A stretch of 41,370 bases of DNA from an uncultured Candidatus Actinomarina sp. (GCA_902555055.1 CACDQN010000001.1:231535-272904); one strand, 5' to 3'; positions 15,196 to 25,300 are shown, counted from the stretch's first letter. The notes: generated from the sequence alone by a model not told the origin. Translations and numbers: made by a program.

Positions 15196-15566
15196 AAAAC
15201 TTTCTTTTTAACTTTAGAAAAAATATTTTGTGCAAAAGAACAAGAAATAAAATGCTTTCTTCTTATTTGAGTAATTCATACTTTGGATTTGATGACAATA
15301 TCCATGCTTCTTCTTGTATTAAATGTCAAGTTTCAGGTAAAAGGTATAGAGCTTTTAAAGAGGAATTAGATAATGAGTTAGGTAAAAACATAGAAGTACC
15401 ATCCGATTTCGCATCAAGAGTAATGTCATCTTTAGATAAAAAAGTAAAAACTACTACAAGTAAGGGCACAAAAATAATATTATTGACATTGCTCGGAATA
15501 TTATCAATTCTATTTTTAATATTTGGATACAAGCGCTCATCTAACAATTTAGAGAAGGAGCAATAG
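15192..15566 (+). CDS. Membrane-anchored zinc-type (ZAS) anti-sigma factor
   Basis: The gene overlaps the ECF sigma gene by 4 bases (ATGA), the usual arrangement for a sigma/anti-sigma pair. The 124-residue product has H38-A-S-S-C42-I-K-C45, the H-x3-C-x2-C signature of zinc anti-sigma (ZAS) domains. C14 lies at a place comparable to the redox cysteine C11 of Streptomyces RsrA. A single hydrophobic helix follows near the C-terminus (about residues 95-112), with a short positive tail. It is therefore probably an inner-membrane protein whose N-terminal domain holds the sigma factor. Overall sequence similarity to characterised anti-sigma factors is low, so this rests on motif, size and position. 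Confidence 0.8.
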   Translation: MKNFLFNFRKNILCKRTRNKMLSSYLSNSYFGFDDNIHASSCIKCQVSGKRYRAFKEELDNELGKNIEVPSDFASRVMSSLDKKVKTTTSKGTKIILLTLLGILSILFLIFGYKRSSNNLEKEQ

Positions 15567-15569
15567 CTA

Positions 15570-15643
15570 AGGGGTGTAGCTCTAATTGGCAGAGCGACGG
15601 TCTCCAAAACCGTAGGTTGTGAGTTCGAGTCTCACCGCCCCTG
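15570..15643 (+). tRNA. tRNA-Trp (CCA)
   Basis: Acceptor strands AGGGGTG (15570-15576) and CGCCCCT (15636-15642) pair with one T-G; the discriminator is G. The stem ACGGT/ACCGT encloses CTCCAAA, giving anticodon CCA. It begins 4 bases after the anti-sigma stop and ends 12 bases before secE, so it is probably cut out of an mRNA. tRNA-Trp before secE is a widespread arrangement. Confidence 0.97.
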
Positions 15644-15654
15644 CAGAGGTAATT

Positions 15655-15957
15655 ATGAATGAAATGAATAGAGAAATGAGAAGAATGTCAGAACGTGAAG
15701 AGCGTCTGGCAAAGAAGGCTGATAGAAATGTTGGAAAATACCAATCTGGTGAAAAAGTTTCAAGGCTTAAAAGAGTTACTAACTACCTAGGAGAAGTTAG
15801 AACAGAATTGAAAAGAGTTAACTGGCCTACATCTTCAACCCTTACTTCTTTTACTCTCGTCACTATTGTTACAATTGCTTTTTTTACAATTTTTATTTTT
15901 GGAATGGACTTTAGTTTTAAAAATACTTTGATTAATCTATTATCTTTCGGAGGATAA
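15655..15957 (+). CDS. secE: Preprotein translocase subunit SecE
   Basis: SecE clamps SecY in the Sec translocation channel. The 100-residue protein has a charged N-terminal region (RMSEREERLAKKADRN), the conserved amphipathic stretch YLGEVRTELKRVNWPTSSTL, and one C-terminal membrane helix (about residues 65-90). This is the short one-helix form. The ATG at 15655 was chosen because the frame upstream runs into tRNA-Trp; GCAGAGGT lies just before it. The stop shares one base with the nusG start. Confidence 0.95.
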   Translation: MNEMNREMRRMSEREERLAKKADRNVGKYQSGEKVSRLKRVTNYLGEVRTELKRVNWPTSSTLTSFTLVTIVTIAFFTIFIFGMDFSFKNTLINLLSFGG

Positions 15958-16586
15958 TGTTAGAAGAAACTGCAACAACAGAAGAATTAGATAATTCTGA
16001 CGAAGAGGTTCTAGAAGTAGAATCTCCTCCTACACATCCCTATGATTTACCTGGTGAATGGTTTGTCTTAAATGCCCAATCAGGACATGAGAAAAAAGTC
16101 AGGACAAATATTCTTACAAGAATCAAAAACCTCCACCTTGAAGACAAAGTCTATGATGTTGTTATTCCAACTGATGAGGTTGTTGAGATTAGGAATGGTA
16201 AAAAGGTCAATTTAGAAAAGAAAACATTTCCCGGATACGTTTTAGTCAGAATGGATCTTGATGACACAACTTGGTATGAAATTAGAAACACACCCTCAAT
16301 TATTGGATTTGTTGGTTCTGGAAAAAGGCCTATTTCATTATCTAGAAGAGAAATTGAAAGAATTTTAGGATCTAATGAAGAAGTTGAGCTTAAGAAAGAA
16401 TCTCCTAAATTTAAGCCAGACTTTGAAGTAGGGGAAACAGTAAGAGTTACTACTGGACCATTTGCAGACTTCAATGGAATAATTGAAGAAATTAATTTAG
16501 ATCAATCAAAAGTCACAGTTCTCGTTAATATATTTGGACGGGAAACGCCTGTAGAATTAGGATTTACAGACATAGTAAAAAACTAG
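15957..16586 (+). CDS. nusG: Transcription termination/antitermination factor NusG
   Basis: NusG binds RNA polymerase and links it to Rho or the ribosome. An acidic N-terminal extension of about 35 residues, as in other Actinobacteria, precedes the NGN domain ([20 protein letters not shown]). The domain continues through the [13 protein letters not shown] and [10 protein letters not shown] segments. The KOW domain is at the C-terminus ([20 protein letters not shown]). The 209-residue length fits. The start overlaps the secE stop by one base, and rplK follows after 8 bases. Confidence 0.96.
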   Translation: MLEETATTEELDNSDEEVLEVESPPTHPYDLPGEWFVLNAQSGHEKKVRTNILTRIKNLHLEDKVYDVVIPTDEVVEIRNGKKVNLEKKTFPGYVLVRMDLDDTTWYEIRNTPSIIGFVGSGKRPISLSRREIERILGSNEEVELKKESPKFKPDFEVGETVRVTTGPFADFNGIIEEINLDQSKVTVLVNIFGRETPVELGFTDIVKN

Positions 16587-16594
16587 GAAAGATT

Positions 16595-17020
16595 ATGGCA
16601 AAACCAATAAAAGCACTACTTAAATTACAAATACCTGGCGGAGGTGCAACACCAGCACCACCTGTAGGTTCAGCCTTAGGTCAATATGGTGTCAACATAA
16701 TGGACTTCGTACAAGCTTTTAATAATGATACAGCAAGTCGACAAGGAGAAACTGTTCCTGTTGAAATCACAATATATGAAGATAATTCTTTTACATTTAT
16801 TACTAAAACAGCACCTGCTTCTTATTTAATCAAAAAGGCTATTAGTTTAGAGTCTGGTTCTCCAGAGCCACATAAAGAAAAAGTAGGCTCTATAACTAGA
16901 GACCAATTAAAAAACATAGCTGAAGCAAAGATGGAAGATTTGAATGCTAACGACATAGACGCAGCAATAAACATAATTGCAGGTACTGCGAGATCAATGG
17001 GAGTAACTGTAGAAAGCTAA
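16595..17020 (+). CDS. rplK: Large ribosomal subunit protein uL11
   Basis: uL11 forms the base of the L7/L12 stalk and the factor-binding site. The 141-residue protein has the proline-rich N-terminus [20 protein letters not shown] followed by [13 protein letters not shown], and the C-terminal helix [13 protein letters not shown]. The length is that of the family. It is placed between nusG and rplA, the normal order. A GGAAAG element stands just before the ATG. Confidence 0.97.
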   Translation: MAKPIKALLKLQIPGGGATPAPPVGSALGQYGVNIMDFVQAFNNDTASRQGETVPVEITIYEDNSFTFITKTAPASYLIKKAISLESGSPEPHKEKVGSITRDQLKNIAEAKMEDLNANDIDAAINIIAGTARSMGVTVES

Positions 17021-17024
17021 TTAA

Positions 17025-17059
17025 TTTTGGGAGATAATATATCGCTCGGACCAAAGGAG
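17025..17059 (+). promoter_or_regulatory. Possible L1-binding mRNA site upstream of rplA
   Basis: The rplK-rplA gap folds into two short helices: an outer TTTGG (17026-17030) with CCAAA (17051-17055), and an inner GATA/TATC (17033-17043). The internal loop between them is strongly asymmetric. GGGAG on the 5' side and the placement against the rplA Shine-Dalgarno (AAGGAG) suggest autogenous control by L1. The helices are short and the call is tentative. Confidence 0.4.
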
Positions 17060-17063
17060 AAAA

Positions 17064-17750
17064 ATGAAAAAATACGGAAAAAACTACAATAAAGCAAAGT
17101 CAAATATTCCGACTTCAAAACAAACTAAAGTTGAAGCTATAAAGCACTGCAAAGAGAATGCATCTGCAAACTTCGATGAGTCAGTTGATGTTGCCTTTTC
17201 TTTAGGTATTGATACTAAATCCGCAGAACAGAATATTCGAACTACTGTTTCTTTGCCAAATGGAACTGGTAAAGATGTAAAAATTGCTGTATTTGCAGGT
17301 GGAGAAGCTCTTACTGCAGCTGAAGAAGCGGGAGCTGATATTGTTGGAGGTAAAGAACTCGCTACTAAAGTTGCATCTGAACAAAAACTTGATGTAGACA
17401 TTGTTATTTCAACTCCGGAAATGATGGCCGAAGTTGGCCAACTTGGTAAAATATTAGGACCACAAGGATTAATGCCAAATCCTAAAACAGGAACCGTAAC
17501 TCCAAATGTTGCAAAAGCAGTAGAAGACTTTAAAAAAGGCAAAATTGAAATTAAAAATGATAAATTAGGTAATCTGCACATGTCCATTGGAAAAGTATCT
17601 TTTGATGAGGAAAAACTTCTTCAAAATTTTGAAGAAGTAATTGCTGAAGTTACTAGAGCCAAACCTTCTTCGTCTAAAGGAGAATATATTAAAAGTGTTC
17701 ACATGTCATCAACTATGGGGCCTTCAATCCCAATAGATATAAATTTATAA
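17064..17750 (+). CDS. rplA: Large ribosomal subunit protein uL1
   Basis: uL1 forms the mobile stalk at the E site and is commonly an autogenous repressor of its own mRNA. The 228-residue protein has SVDVAFSLGIDTKSAEQNIR near the N-terminus and GKILGPQGLMPNPKTGTVTP in the centre. STMGPSIPIDI is at the C-terminus. The ATG at 17064 follows AAGGAG with 5 bases spacing. The 130 bases after it hold the promoter and leader of rplJ. Confidence 0.97.
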   Translation: MKKYGKNYNKAKSNIPTSKQTKVEAIKHCKENASANFDESVDVAFSLGIDTKSAEQNIRTTVSLPNGTGKDVKIAVFAGGEALTAAEEAGADIVGGKELATKVASEQKLDVDIVISTPEMMAEVGQLGKILGPQGLMPNPKTGTVTPNVAKAVEDFKKGKIEIKNDKLGNLHMSIGKVSFDEEKLLQNFEEVIAEVTRAKPSSSKGEYIKSVHMSSTMGPSIPIDINL

Positions 17751-17755
17751 TTTAT

Positions 17756-17787
17756 TTGTATTTAAATTTCGAATACGTTTATATTAT
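17756..17787 (+). promoter_or_regulatory. Probable promoter of rplJ-rplL
   Basis: TTGTAT (17756-17761) is a -35 candidate. It stands 18 bases before TATATT (17780-17785) and 20 before TATTAT (17782-17787). Transcription would start near 17795, just upstream of the L10 leader helix. Confidence 0.45.
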
Positions 17788-17802
17788 AAAAGAACAATTA
17801 AA

Positions 17803-17864
17803 ACCAAAGACCGTTAGTCGTTGTTTATAAATCTAACGTAGGTAACTCGATTAAGGTCCTTGGT
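17803..17864 (+). ncRNA. Ribosomal protein L10 leader
   Basis: ACCAAAGACC (17803-17812) pairs with GGTCCTTGGT (17855-17864) over nine of ten positions. Inside it GTTAG (17813-17817) pairs with CTAAC (17833-17837). A long outer helix, an inner helix and an internal-loop region directly before rplJ form the architecture of the L10 leader, where L10-L12 binds its own mRNA. This matches the family in position and form; no covariance search was possible. Confidence 0.75.
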
Positions 17865-17880
17865 ATGCAAGGATTTTTTT
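17857..17880 (+). terminator. Attenuator hairpin overlapping the L10 leader
   Basis: TCCTTG (17857-17862) pairs with CAAGGA (17868-17873) around a 5-base loop and is followed by seven T, ending at the rplJ ATG. The 5' arm is also the 3' strand of the leader helix, so the two structures exclude each other. The 3' arm contains the AAGGA Shine-Dalgarno of rplJ, so the hairpin could block both transcription and translation. Confidence 0.6.
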
Positions 17881-18474
17881 ATGGTTAGAGAAGATAAAGT
17901 ACAAGCAGTTAAAGATTTGGAAGAATTATTTCAATCTGCAAACTCCCTTGTTCTTGCTGAATATAGAGGATTAACTGTTTCGCAGCAGACCCAATTAAGA
18001 AGAGAATTAAAGAAAGCCGGAGCTTCATTTAATGTTGTGAAAATGACATTAGCTAAAAGAGCTGCAGAAAACATAGGCCTAGATTCTCTTACAGAATATT
18101 TTTCTGGCCCAACCGGTGTCACAGTAATTGAATCTGACCCTGTCGAAGCTGCCAAAGTATTAAAAGAATTTTCAAAAGACAATGAGGCTTTCGTAATCAA
18201 GGGTGGATTAATGGATTCAGAACCATTATCTGTTGATCAAATTAATATCCTTGCAAATATTGAACCTAGAGATGTGTTGTTAGCGAAAATAGCCGGAGGC
18301 TTTAATGCACCCCTAGTTAAAGTTGCGGCTGGCACTAAAGCAATAATTAGTAAGGCTGGATATGCATTAAGTGCATTAGTTGATAAAAAAGTTTCAAATG
18401 GTGAAGTTTCTGAAGTTAACGAATCAAATAATGATGATGTGACTTCTGATGAAGTTAGTAATGAGGAGGAATAA
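17881..18474 (+). CDS. rplJ: Large ribosomal subunit protein uL10
   Basis: uL10 anchors L7/L12 dimers on the ribosome and represses its own operon through the leader RNA. Family features are the N-terminal VREDKVQAVKDLEELFQSAN, then LAEYRGLTVSQQTQLRRELK and VVKMTLAKRAAE. The C-terminus has a long acidic Asn/Glu/Ser-rich tail, SEVNESNNDDVTSDEVSNEE, about 25 residues beyond the usual end. ATG 17881 was chosen over an in-frame TTG at 17860 because AAGGA lies 7 bases upstream and the conserved N-terminus starts there. rplL follows after 3 bases. Confidence 0.95.
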   Translation: MVREDKVQAVKDLEELFQSANSLVLAEYRGLTVSQQTQLRRELKKAGASFNVVKMTLAKRAAENIGLDSLTEYFSGPTGVTVIESDPVEAAKVLKEFSKDNEAFVIKGGLMDSEPLSVDQINILANIEPRDVLLAKIAGGFNAPLVKVAAGTKAIISKAGYALSALVDKKVSNGEVSEVNESNNDDVTSDEVSNEEE

Positions 18475-18477
18475 CAA

Positions 18478-18864
18478 ATGGCAAAAATGACAACTGATGA
18501 GTTGCTTGGTGTCTTTGAGGAAATGACTGTTCTAGAGCTGAAAGATTTTCTTGATGCTTTTGAGGAGAAATTTGATGTATCTGCCGCAGCTCCTGTAGCT
18601 GTTGCTGCTGCACCAGCTGGTGGAGGAGATGATGCAGGTGCGGGTGCCGAAAAAGACGCATTCGACGTAGTTCTAGCAGCAGCCGGATCTCAAAAGATTC
18701 AGGTTATCAAAGAAGTAAGAGGTTTAACAAGCCTTGGTCTAAAAGAAGCTAAAGAACTTGTTGATAATGCACCATCAGACATTCTTACTGGTGCTTCTAA
18801 GGAAGATGCTGAAAAAGCAAAAGAAGCTCTTGAAGGTGCTGGTGCAACTGTAGAGCTCAAATAA
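18478..18864 (+). CDS. rplL: Large ribosomal subunit protein bL12 (L7/L12)
   Basis: bL12 is the multi-copy stalk protein that recruits translation GTPases. The 128-residue protein has the N-terminal dimerisation domain ([20 protein letters not shown]), an Ala/Gly-rich hinge ([20 protein letters not shown]), and the C-terminal domain. In that domain, [20 protein letters not shown] and [16 protein letters not shown] form the factor-binding face. GAGGA precedes the ATG. The length is ordinary. Confidence 0.97.
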   Translation: MAKMTTDELLGVFEEMTVLELKDFLDAFEEKFDVSAAAPVAVAAAPAGGGDDAGAGAEKDAFDVVLAAAGSQKIQVIKEVRGLTSLGLKEAKELVDNAPSDILTGASKEDAEKAKEALEGAGATVELK

Positions 18865-18880
18865 TATTACAATTATTTGT

Positions 18881-18923
18881 TTGCTTAAATAAAAAGTACT
18901 AATATACTCTACCTTTCGGGTAG
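18881..18923 (+). promoter_or_regulatory. rpoB promoter and adjoining hairpin in the rplL-rpoB gap
   Basis: TTGCTT (18881-18886) and TATACT (18903-18908), 16 bases apart, form a credible sigma-70-type promoter giving rpoBC its own start. Directly after it CTACC (18909-18913) pairs with GGTAG (18919-18923). No T-run follows the hairpin, so on a read-through rplL-rpoB mRNA it may be a processing or stability element rather than a terminator. Confidence 0.5.
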
Positions 18924-18949
18924 CTGTTATTAATTTTTGAGGAGGCTTG

Positions 18950-21900
18950 TTGTCCGCTGTTCAGAATTCTAGACTTTCGTTTGCCAAGATTCCAAAAGTT
19001 CTAGATATTCCAGATTTATTAATTATACAAAAAGATTCGTTCAAATGGTTTATAGAAGAGGGTCTTAAAGATATCTTAGATGAGATATCCCCTATAGAAG
19101 ATTTCTCTGGCAGATTCTCATTAGAGTTTTTAAATCACTATTTTGAAGAACCTCTTAAGACCCTTGAAGATTGCAGAATAACTGACTCTACCTATTCACA
19201 ACCACTTTACGTTACTGCACAATTTTTAGATAGAGAAACGGGTCAAATAAAACAACAAACTGTTTTCCTCGGAGACTTTCCAATTATGACAGATACTGGA
19301 ACATTTTTGATAAATGGTACTGAAAGAGTAATAGTTAGTCAGCTTGTCAGATCTCCTGGTGTTTACTTTTCCCAAGAAATTGACAAAACATCTGATAAAG
19401 AAGTATTTATTGGAAAAATGATTCCTGGAAGAGGTGCATGGTTAGAGTTTGATACAGATAAGAGAGACACTTTGGGTGTGAGAGTAGATCGAAAAAGAAG
19501 ACAACACATTACTGGATTCTTGATGGCACTCGACGTTATTGAAAATAAAGAAGATGCAATTGAGCTACTTGGTGACTATCCATCAGTACATAATACTATT
19601 GATAGAGACCCTGACACCACAAGGGAAGCAGCTTTAATTGATTTATATCGAAAATTAAGACCTGGAGAACCAGCATCAGTTGAATCAGCTAAGAACCTAG
19701 TAAAACAAATGTTTTATACACCAAAAAGATATGATTTAACAAAAGTTGGTCGATATAAAGTAGAGCAAAAACTTGGTCGTCAATATGGAGAAAAAGATGC
19801 TGAAACATATACCACTGAGGGTGACGGAATGCTCAGGATTGATGACATGATTGACTCAATTAAATATGTAGTAGCTCTTCATGCTGGAGAAGATTCTTTT
19901 ATTAATAATAAAGGTAAAGAAATTCCAGTAAGACTTGATGATATTGATCATTTTGGAAACAGAAGAATTAGGACCGTCGGTGAGTTAGTTCAAAATCAAG
20001 TAAGAGTTGGACTAAGTAGACTTGAAAGAGTTGTAAGAGAGAGAATGACAACTCAAGAACCTGAAGCAATTACTCCTCAGTCTCTTATTAATATTAGACC
20101 TATACAAGCTTCACTTAAGGAATTTTTTGGAACAAGTCAGCTAAGCCAGTTTATGGATCAACCAAATCCAATTGCGGGCTTAACTCACAGGAGAAGGCTA
20201 TCAGCACTTGGTCCTGGTGGACTGTCAAGAGAACGAGCTGGATTTGAAGTAAGAGATGTTCATCCATCTCACTATGGAAGAATGTGCCCAATTGAAACTC
20301 CTGAAGGTCCAAATATTGGCTTGATTGGAACACTAGCAACTTACGGGAGGGTTAATAAGTTTGGATTTATAGAGACTCCTTATTGGAAAGTTGAAAATGG
20401 GGTTGTAAAGACAAATAGAGCTGTTTATCTCACTGCTGCCCAGGAAGATGAATACACAATAGCTCAAGCGAATGCTCCCTTGAAAGAAGATGGTACATTT
20501 CAGAACAAAAGGGTACTTTCTAGACAAAATGGTGGCGATGTTGCTTTTGTATCTGATAAAGAAATTGATTTTATGGATGTAAGTCCTAAACAGATTTGTT
20601 CAGTTACAACTGCTTTGATTCCATTTTTAGAACATGATGATGCCAACAGAGCACTTATGGGTTCCAATATGCAACGACAAGCTGTTCCATTAGTAAAAAC
20701 GGAAGCCCCATATGTCGGTACAGGCATGGAAGAAAATGTTGCAAGAGATTCAGGCGAGGCTCTTATATCTAATGTTTCAGGAAGAGTTGAAGAGGTTTCT
20801 GGAGACGAAATAATAGTTAAAGAAGAGGGAACAAATAAGAAGCATCGTTTTCCTGTTTTGAAATTTAAGAGATCAAACCAGGCTACAAGTTGGAATCAAA
20901 AACCACTTGTTTCCGTTGGAATAAAAGTCAAGCCGGGAGATGTATTAGCAGACGGCCCTAGTACTCAAGGTGGAGAATTAGCTCTTGGTAAAAACCTATT
21001 AGTTGGATACATGCCCTGGGATGGCTATAACTTTGAAGATTCCATTGTTATTTCTGAACGACTTGTAAAAGAAGATGTTTTGACATCCGTTCATATTGCT
21101 GAGCATGAAATAGAGGCAAGAGATACAAAATTAGGTGAGGAAGAGATAACAAGAGATATTCCAAACGTTGCAGAGGAAGTTTTGATGGATCTCGATGAAA
21201 TGGGAATTGTAAGAATTGGTGCCGAGGTATCTCCTGGAGATTATTTGGTTGGTAAAGTAACACCTAAAGGAGAGACTGAGCTCACACCAGAAGAAAGACT
21301 TTTACGGGCAATATTTGGTGAAAAAGCACGAGAAGTTAGAGATACATCTCTTAGAGTGCCTCACGGTGAACGAGGAAAAGTTATTGATGTCCAAATACTT
21401 AAACGAGATGATGGTGCTGATCTCCCTCCTGGAGTTAATCAAAAAGTTAGAGTTTATGTTGCAATTCAAAGAAAAATACAAGTTGGAGATAAACTATCTG
21501 GTCGACATGGAAACAAAGGTGTAATTTCAAAAATTCTACCTATTGAGGACATGCCTTATATGGAAGATGGAACCTCCTTAGATATTATGCTTTCACCTCT
21601 TGGTGTACCAAGTCGTATGAATCTTGGCCAAATTTTAGAGACTCATCTTGGTTGGGCTGCAGATCAGGGTTGGTCTGAGTATAAAGGATCGACTAAAGCT
21701 GCAAAAGGTGCAAAACCAGGAACCCTTATTTCTACCCCTGTGTTTGATGGTGCAGATGAAGAAGAGATTCATGAAATTCTTAGAAATGTAAATCCTAATC
21801 GTGATGGGGGTCTTCTTGTAAACGAAGATGGAAAAGCAACACTATATGATGGAAGAACCGGAGAGGCTTTTGATGCAAAAATTACAGTTGGGTATACATA

Positions 21901-22339
21901 TATATTGAAATTAATCCATTTAGTAGATGAAAAAATTCATGCCAGATCAACAGGACCTTATTCAATGATTACTCAGCAGCCTCTTGGAGGAAAAGCACAA
22001 TTTGGTGGTCAAAGATTTGGAGAAATGGAAGTTTGGGCTCTTGAAGCTTACGGTGCAAGCTATGCATTGCAGGAACTTCTAACAATTAAATCTGATGATA
22101 CCGTTGGTAGAGTAAAGGTATATGAGTCAATTGTTAAAGGTGATAACATTCCAGAACCGGGAATTCCGGAATCCTTTAAAGTTTTATTGAAAGAAATGCA
22201 GAGCCTATGTCTTAATGTGGAAATTCTATCTGCTGGTGAAGAGATTTCTATGAAAGACATCAGTGATGAATATGTTAAAACAGCCGAAACTCTTGGAATT
22301 GATATGACAAGACCTGAACAAGATGAGGCGGAGGTTTAA
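18950..22339 (+). CDS. rpoB: DNA-directed RNA polymerase subunit beta
   Basis: RpoB is the beta subunit of RNA polymerase. The N-terminus [20 protein letters not shown] is of actinobacterial type. The rifampicin pocket ([20 protein letters not shown], around residue 400) has the usual aspartate, histidine and serine, so no resistance substitution is seen at these places. The C-terminal part has [20 protein letters not shown]. The start is one of two adjacent TTG codons (18947 or 18950); GAGGAGG ends at 18945, so 18950 gives the less cramped spacing. The length, about 1130 residues, is normal. rpoC follows after 3 bases. Confidence 0.96.
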   Translation: MSAVQNSRLSFAKIPKVLDIPDLLIIQKDSFKWFIEEGLKDILDEISPIEDFSGRFSLEFLNHYFEEPLKTLEDCRITDSTYSQPLYVTAQFLDRETGQIKQQTVFLGDFPIMTDTGTFLINGTERVIVSQLVRSPGVYFSQEIDKTSDKEVFIGKMIPGRGAWLEFDTDKRDTLGVRVDRKRRQHITGFLMALDVIENKEDAIELLGDYPSVHNTIDRDPDTTREAALIDLYRKLRPGEPASVESAKNLVKQMFYTPKRYDLTKVGRYKVEQKLGRQYGEKDAETYTTEGDGMLRIDDMIDSIKYVVALHAGEDSFINNKGKEIPVRLDDIDHFGNRRIRTVGELVQNQVRVGLSRLERVVRERMTTQEPEAITPQSLINIRPIQASLKEFFGTSQLSQFMDQPNPIAGLTHRRRLSALGPGGLSRERAGFEVRDVHPSHYGRMCPIETPEGPNIGLIGTLATYGRVNKFGFIETPYWKVENGVVKTNRAVYLTAAQEDEYTIAQANAPLKEDGTFQNKRVLSRQNGGDVAFVSDKEIDFMDVSPKQICSVTTALIPFLEHDDANRALMGSNMQRQAVPLVKTEAPYVGTGMEENVARDSGEALISNVSGRVEEVSGDEIIVKEEGTNKKHRFPVLKFKRSNQATSWNQKPLVSVGIKVKPGDVLADGPSTQGGELALGKNLLVGYMPWDGYNFEDSIVISERLVKEDVLTSVHIAEHEIEARDTKLGEEEITRDIPNVAEEVLMDLDEMGIVRIGAEVSPGDYLVGKVTPKGETELTPEERLLRAIFGEKAREVRDTSLRVPHGERGKVIDVQILKRDDGADLPPGVNQKVRVYVAIQRKIQVGDKLSGRHGNKGVISKILPIEDMPYMEDGTSLDIMLSPLGVPSRMNLGQILETHLGWAADQGWSEYKGSTKAAKGAKPGTLISTPVFDGADEEEIHEILRNVNPNRDGGLLVNEDGKATLYDGRTGEAFDAKITVGYTYILKLIHLVDEKIHARSTGPYSMITQQPLGGKAQFGGQRFGEMEVWALEAYGASYALQELLTIKSDDTVGRVKVYESIVKGDNIPEPGIPESFKVLLKEMQSLCLNVEILSAGEEISMKDISDEYVKTAETLGIDMTRPEQDEAEV

Positions 22340-22342
22340 ATC

Positions 22343-25300
22343 ATGGAAAAAATATTTGATGAATTAAGTATTAGTCTTGCAACCTCAGATCAAATGAGAA
22401 GCTGGTCATTTGGAGAAGTAAAGAAACCTGAAACAATAAACTATAGAACATTGAAACCTGAGAAAGATGGTTTATTTGATGAAAGAATTTTTGGCCCGAC
22501 AAAGGATTGGGAATGTTCGTGTGGAAGATATAAAAGAATTAGATATAGAGGAATTAATTGTGAACGTTGTGGTGTTGAGGTTACTAGAAGAGAAGTTAGA
22601 CGTGAACGAATGGGTCACATTGAACTTGCTGCTCCCGTAACACATATCTGGTACTTTAAAGGAGTTCCAAGTCGTTTAGGTTATTTTCTTGATATGTCAC
22701 CAAAAGAACTCGAGAAAGTTATTTATTTTGCTGCATACCTAGTAGTTTCAATTGATTCGAAAAAAAGAACAAAAGATTTAGCTGAACTTGATGAAGCTGT
22801 AGTTGCAGAAGTAGAAATCGTCAACGAAGACTTTGAAGAGTGGGAGCAAAAAAGAATTAAACAAATGGATACAGAAATTAAAGCTATGGAAAATGCTAAA
22901 ATTCCTGAGCCTGAAATTCAAATAAGAAAAAAAGAAGTCGAAAAAGAAATAAAGCAAAAAAAAGCTAAATCAGATGCGGAAATAAAAGTTATTGAAGAAG
23001 CATTCTCAACGCTCAAAACTTTAAAACCTAAGACACTTATTGAAAATGATACATTATGGCGCGAAATGATTGACAAGTACGATGAATACTTTACTGGTGG
23101 AATGGGTGCAGAAGCTGTTAGGGAGTTAGTCCAATTAGTTGATTTAAAAGCTGAAATGGAAAAGTTAGAATCAGATTTAGAGTCTAAATCTGCTCAAAGA
23201 AGACAAAGAGCTATCCAAAGGATGAAAGTTATTAAACCTTTCGCCGATGGGAAAAACCCACCTGAAGCTATGATACTTGAAGTCATCCCCGTAATACCCC
23301 CTGAGCTCAGACCAATGGTCCAGCTTGACGGTGGCAGATTTGCTACCTCTGATTTAAATGACTTGTATAGAAGACTTATAAATAGAAACAATAGGCTTAA
23401 GAAACTAATTGAACTTGGTGCTCCTGAGATAATTATCAGTAACGAAAAACGTATGCTTCAAGAATCAGTTGATGCATTATTTGACAATGGTAGAAGAGGA
23501 AGAGCGGTAGCGGGTGCTGGAGGTAGAGGTCTTAAATCACTTTCAGACATGTTGAAGGGAAAACAAGGTAGGTTCCGTCAAAATTTACTAGGTAAGAGAG
23601 TTGACTATTCTGCTAGATCAGTAATTGTTGTTGGTCCTCATTTAGAACTTCAGCAATGTGGTCTCCCTAAAATGATGGCACTCGAACTTTTCAAGCCTTT
23701 TGTTATGAAAAGATTAGTTGAGTTAGGTTTAGCGCAAAATATTAAATCTGCAAAAAGAATGGTTGAAAGATCAAGAGCTCAAGTTTGGGATGTTTTAGCA
23801 GAAGTAATTGAAGAACATCCAGTATTGTTAAATAGAGCTCCAACCTTACATAGATTAGGAATCCAAGCATTTGAGCCAATATTAGTTGAAGGTAAAGCAA
23901 TTCAAGTTCATCCATTAGTTTGTGAAGCATTTAATGCTGATTTTGATGGCGATCAGATGGCTGTTCATGTGCCACTTTCAGCTGAAGCACAAGCTGAAGC
24001 AAGAGTACTAATGCTTTCCACTAACAATGTATTATCTCCTGCATCCGGAAATCCAATTGTCTCACCAAGTCAGGACATGGTTATTGGTTTGTACTACATT
24101 ACAGAATGTCATAAAGAACTTGATACTGCAAAACTTAACTTCGTTGACTTTAATGAAGCTCAGATTGCGTATGAGAATGGACATATAGAACTTCAAACTC
24201 CAATAAATGTAAGAGTTGGAGAATTAGCTGGTGATCCTGAAATCCATTCAGAGTTATATGGAAGATTTTCTGAATTGTTAACTGAAGAACCAGTTGATGG
24301 ATCAAAACTCATTCAAACAACTTTAGGTAGATTACATTTCAACTCTATACTTCCTCCTAATTTTCCTTTTATTCAAGCATCTGTGAGAAAACCACAAATG
24401 AAAAAAATTATCGCTGAAGCAATTGAAAGATATAACAAAGCAGAATTAAGAGTGTTTCTTGACTCAATGAAATCTGTCGGGTTTACATTTGGCGCTAAAG
24501 CCGGTTTAAGTGTAGCAATGACTGATGTAAAAACTCCTCCAAGTAAAAATCAAATACTTGAAAAATACGAAGGTGAAGCTGAAAAAGTTGAAAAGCAGTT
24601 TAATGCTGATGTCATCACTGAAAATGAGAGAAAACAAAAAATTATTGAAATATGGAATGAAGCTACTGAAGAAGTACAGGAAGCGATGAAGCTTGAACTA
24701 GAAGCAGAAGAGTTTAACCCAGTAGATATGATGGTTAAGTCAGGTGCTAGAGGAAACATGATGCAGGTTAGACAACTTGCAGGTATGAGAGGGTTAGTAG
24801 CTAACCCTAAGGGAGACATTATTGAAAGACCAATTAAGAGCAATTTTAGAGAGGGTATGTCTGTCTTAGAATATTTCATATCTACACACGGTGCAAGGAA
24901 AGGACTTGCTGATACAGCTTTAAGAACTGCGGACTCGGGCTATTTAACAAGAAGATTAGTAGATGTTGCTGCAGGGATTGTAGTTAAAGAATTAGGTGAT
25001 GAAAATATTGACTGGAGAGGTACTAAGAAAAAGGTAAAGATTGATGGAAAGGTAAGTAGATATTTACATTCAACCCTTTACGGCAGAGTATTATCTGAAG
25101 ATATAAAAGTTGATAAAAAATTAGTGCAACTCGATAATGGTCAGAAACTTACCAAAGGAACTTACATTGATGCAGAGGTTCTTGATGCTATTGGTAAATC
25201 TGGAGTTGATGATGTTCATGTATTGACTCCGTTTAACTCGCTTAACCCAGAATCAATGGATCCTTTGTGTTATGGATTTAGCCTTGCAACTGGAAAGCCA

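Noticed and set aside
17084-17587. A 167-codon minus-strand open frame inside rplA
   Set aside because: It lies wholly antisense to a conserved ribosomal protein gene and has a Ser/Pro/Ala-rich composition typical of a shadow frame. No start signal is present.
25223-25270. A sequencing frameshift as the cause of the missing RpoC cysteines
   Set aside because: The reading frame is the same before and after, with normal conserved blocks on both sides. A pair of compensating frameshifts would not leave CYG and the ATGK context in register.
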